Assembly (NCBI GenBank): GCA_031841125.1
Contig: CM063113.1
Span: forward strand, 42,810,197-42,874,196
DNA length: 64,000 nt
Direction: 5' to 3'
DNA from: Acanthococcus lagerstroemiae
Lineage: Eukaryota > Arthropoda > Insecta > Hemiptera > Eriococcidae
This document shows positions 59,701-62,700 of this stretch, one piece after another (position 1 is the first letter of the stretch; the number at the start of each line of letters is the position of its first letter). Both the position numbers and the translations under genes were made by a program. The notes under the pieces were generated by a model. That model saw only the letters and a program-made list of their open reading frames with translations. It had not been told where the DNA came from and did no database searches.

Positions 59701-62700
59701 GTCATATTTTTACCACTTAAATTGGAATGAATGATTCTGACGTAAGCTTGCATAAGGTACCGCGATTGTACTATTTGCAATACTCCTGCATTCTCCTGAG
59801 AGAGATTTCATTGGCGTTTCTTTCCACTGTAACGATAAATCTCAAAAATTACCAGTTGTTACCTCTCCAAGTCTTCCCAGTAGTTCGAGAGGGTATCTCT
59901 GTATTGGCTTGAATTAGGATATTGAGATAGATAATGACTGACCTGCGGTAAACTTCCGATATTTAATTTTTCACCGAGTAGATGTACTTTTACAAGATCG
60001 TCTCTGTTATCTCTCCTTCATGGAAGCATTTCCCAAACAAACACTATTGCAAGCTGTTAATTCAAGCGTCGTTGTGAGTTCCTTGTGCCGGTATATTTAG
60101 TAGGTGTTTCTTTTAACTGCGACGATAAATCTGAAAAATCACCAGTTGCCTCTCTAGGTCCTCCTTGCAATTCGAAAGGTATCTCTATTGGCTTGGATTA
60201 AGATTGCGGTAGATAATGACTGACCTGTGGTAAGCTTTTGATTCTCAGTGTTTCACCAAGAAGAGGTGCTTTTACAAGATCGTCTCTTTTGTTTCTCTTT
60301 CATAGAAGCATTGCCCAAACAAGCACTATTTCAAACTTTTCATTTAGTGTCGTTATAAATTCCTTATGCTGGTACATCTAGTCAAGAAATGTACAAGTAG
60401 CGAAGAGTTTTTTCTGGAGGGGCAAAAATTGTTAAAATTCCCAACTGACTCAAGTCAAAATTCCCAAGTATCAAAATTTGTTTGTATTAGCTAAAAAAAA
60501 AACCTTTTGACTTGTTGGATTTTTCCAACTTTTGATCCATCTACTAAAATTTTCCAATTCCAGCGGAGGCTTGGGGGAGAGGCAAGCCTTCCCACGCCCC
60601 TTATTTTCGTCCCTGGTAGCACTTACATCAGTAATCCAAATCATAAACTTTTGAATTGTTTGAAATTAATATTACTTTTTTGTAATTATTCTTGATACGG
60701 CCTATTTCACAAGGCGTCAGATTTTTATTGGCGTGGGATCATCAGTACCTACATTATTCTACCAACTCTAGTATATAGTGAGATGACTTAATTCAGATCA
60801 TTCGTTTTTGTGTTTAAATTAAAACTCATAGGTTGTCCAATCTTTGCAACTGTTGCAGAAAATGACTTCTCGACGTCATTCCAGTTGATAAATATTAACA
60901 GAGATAGATTACTCAGTATTGGTAATGGTGATCTCGGTGACAGAGGTGGCAACTGTCCCTTCGAGAAAATTACTGCTGAATAGGATTCTTTTTATATTAG
61001 GTGTAAAAAATAAGAATAAAGGGGTCTCGTTGGAAATTTCTGAAATGAATTTCTCTTTCATTTCTATTATTATTATTTTTGTTATTAGCTCGTCTGTTCA
61101 AGATTAAAACTGTTTCCCCTCCCTGGAGGAAATACAAACCGCCACCACTCAAGTCGTAGTTAAAATCAATACATAATTTTCTTTTTTCTTTAGTTTCGAG
61201 TAAGGCCACCAGTAGCGTAACTCCTCAATCCTTCTGGGGTGGGGGGGGGTGTGGGGGGTTGAAATCGTATAATAAAAAGTAGGTATATTTTCACCGTGTT
61301 CAATTTTCATTAAATGAACAAATCCCGAAAAAAACGTTACTCCTAAAGGGTTAGGGGAGGGTCGTCCCCCCTTATTTATGCCACTGATTGCTACAGCGAG
61401 TATTCCCATTACCATTAGGTTTCGATAGTTATCGATTGAAAAGTTGTATCTCTTTGGTTGTCTATTGGGACGTTGAAGTATAATTTACTGTTTAGTGTCA
61501 TAGTAAATTCCTTAGTCAATGAATATTATAGGTAGCATAATTAGATGAATAATCAAATCATATATTTCTTAACTATTCGATGAATTAATCATTTTACCAT
61601 TCACAGGACAACAGTTTGGTGGTGGTATGGGATCAGCAGAATATTTTTCCAGTTGCAGTTTGTAGTGAGATGAGTGTTGAGATCATTCGCTTTGTCTGTT
61701 AAATTTCTAACTTATATGGTGCCAATCACAGCAACTCATGAGCGCGAATAGAAGAGGGTCTAGCCTCCTTCTCAAATCCACTGAAAGCCTCCCCCTTCCC
61801 AGAAACTGGAAAATTTTGCGAACAAAAGGATTTTCATCATTATTTTGATGCTTCTCAGTCTCACTCGAAATCGATTATTTTTTTACTCATTGTAACAGCT
61901 TTTTTGAGGAATGTATCGCGTCCAATTTCAGTTCAGTTTAGCTAACTTACATACTCAACTTTCCTATTCTTCAGGATTAATTTTATTACGGTTGGTTGAT
62001 GTGGAATCGGTGAATTTATCCTCGATCCTCAGAAATTATTCTCAGGGGGTCCCTGATCTACAGAGAAATAGGCTGCAAAATGTCACCCCAGAAGCGGTAA
62101 AAAGTCAAGTTCGTTATCGGTCATCAGAGATACTGTATACAGAGAATATCACCCGGGAAATATGACTCACGGGGTCGCTGTGTATTCCTAATTTTCAGAT
62201 GATCAAGGAGCGCATCATCAGAATGTGACCTGGAATCATGAGATGTGCCTCTTGTGCGAAAACAGGGTTTGAAGAGAAACGAGTGTAACGATGGGACGGT
62301 GGTAGTGGTGCCCACGTTTATGCGTTGCTATGACAACCGCGTTTCGAATTCTTGTTCTGTCATTCTCCTAGGCCCGTTTCACAGAACGCCATGTAAATGG
62401 ATGTTTTTAAATTTTTGACGTAGGTAATTTTTGAATGCAATTTATGGAAAAACTAATGAAGATAGGAAGCTGCGATTTGTTTCATTCGAAAGAGCGTGAT
62501 TTTTTCTATAAGAATTGTCAACAAAGTGAAAAATTATTTTTTTGACACCAGAGGCACATTTCATGATTCCAAGGTACATAATACATATTTGACATACCCC
62601 TGGTGCACACTTGATGGAAATCTTAATTCGTTATAATGTTATTCTGCTGCAGATGCAATCCTCCTGAGTGCCATGGCACGAAGCACGATTATTCCGTTAA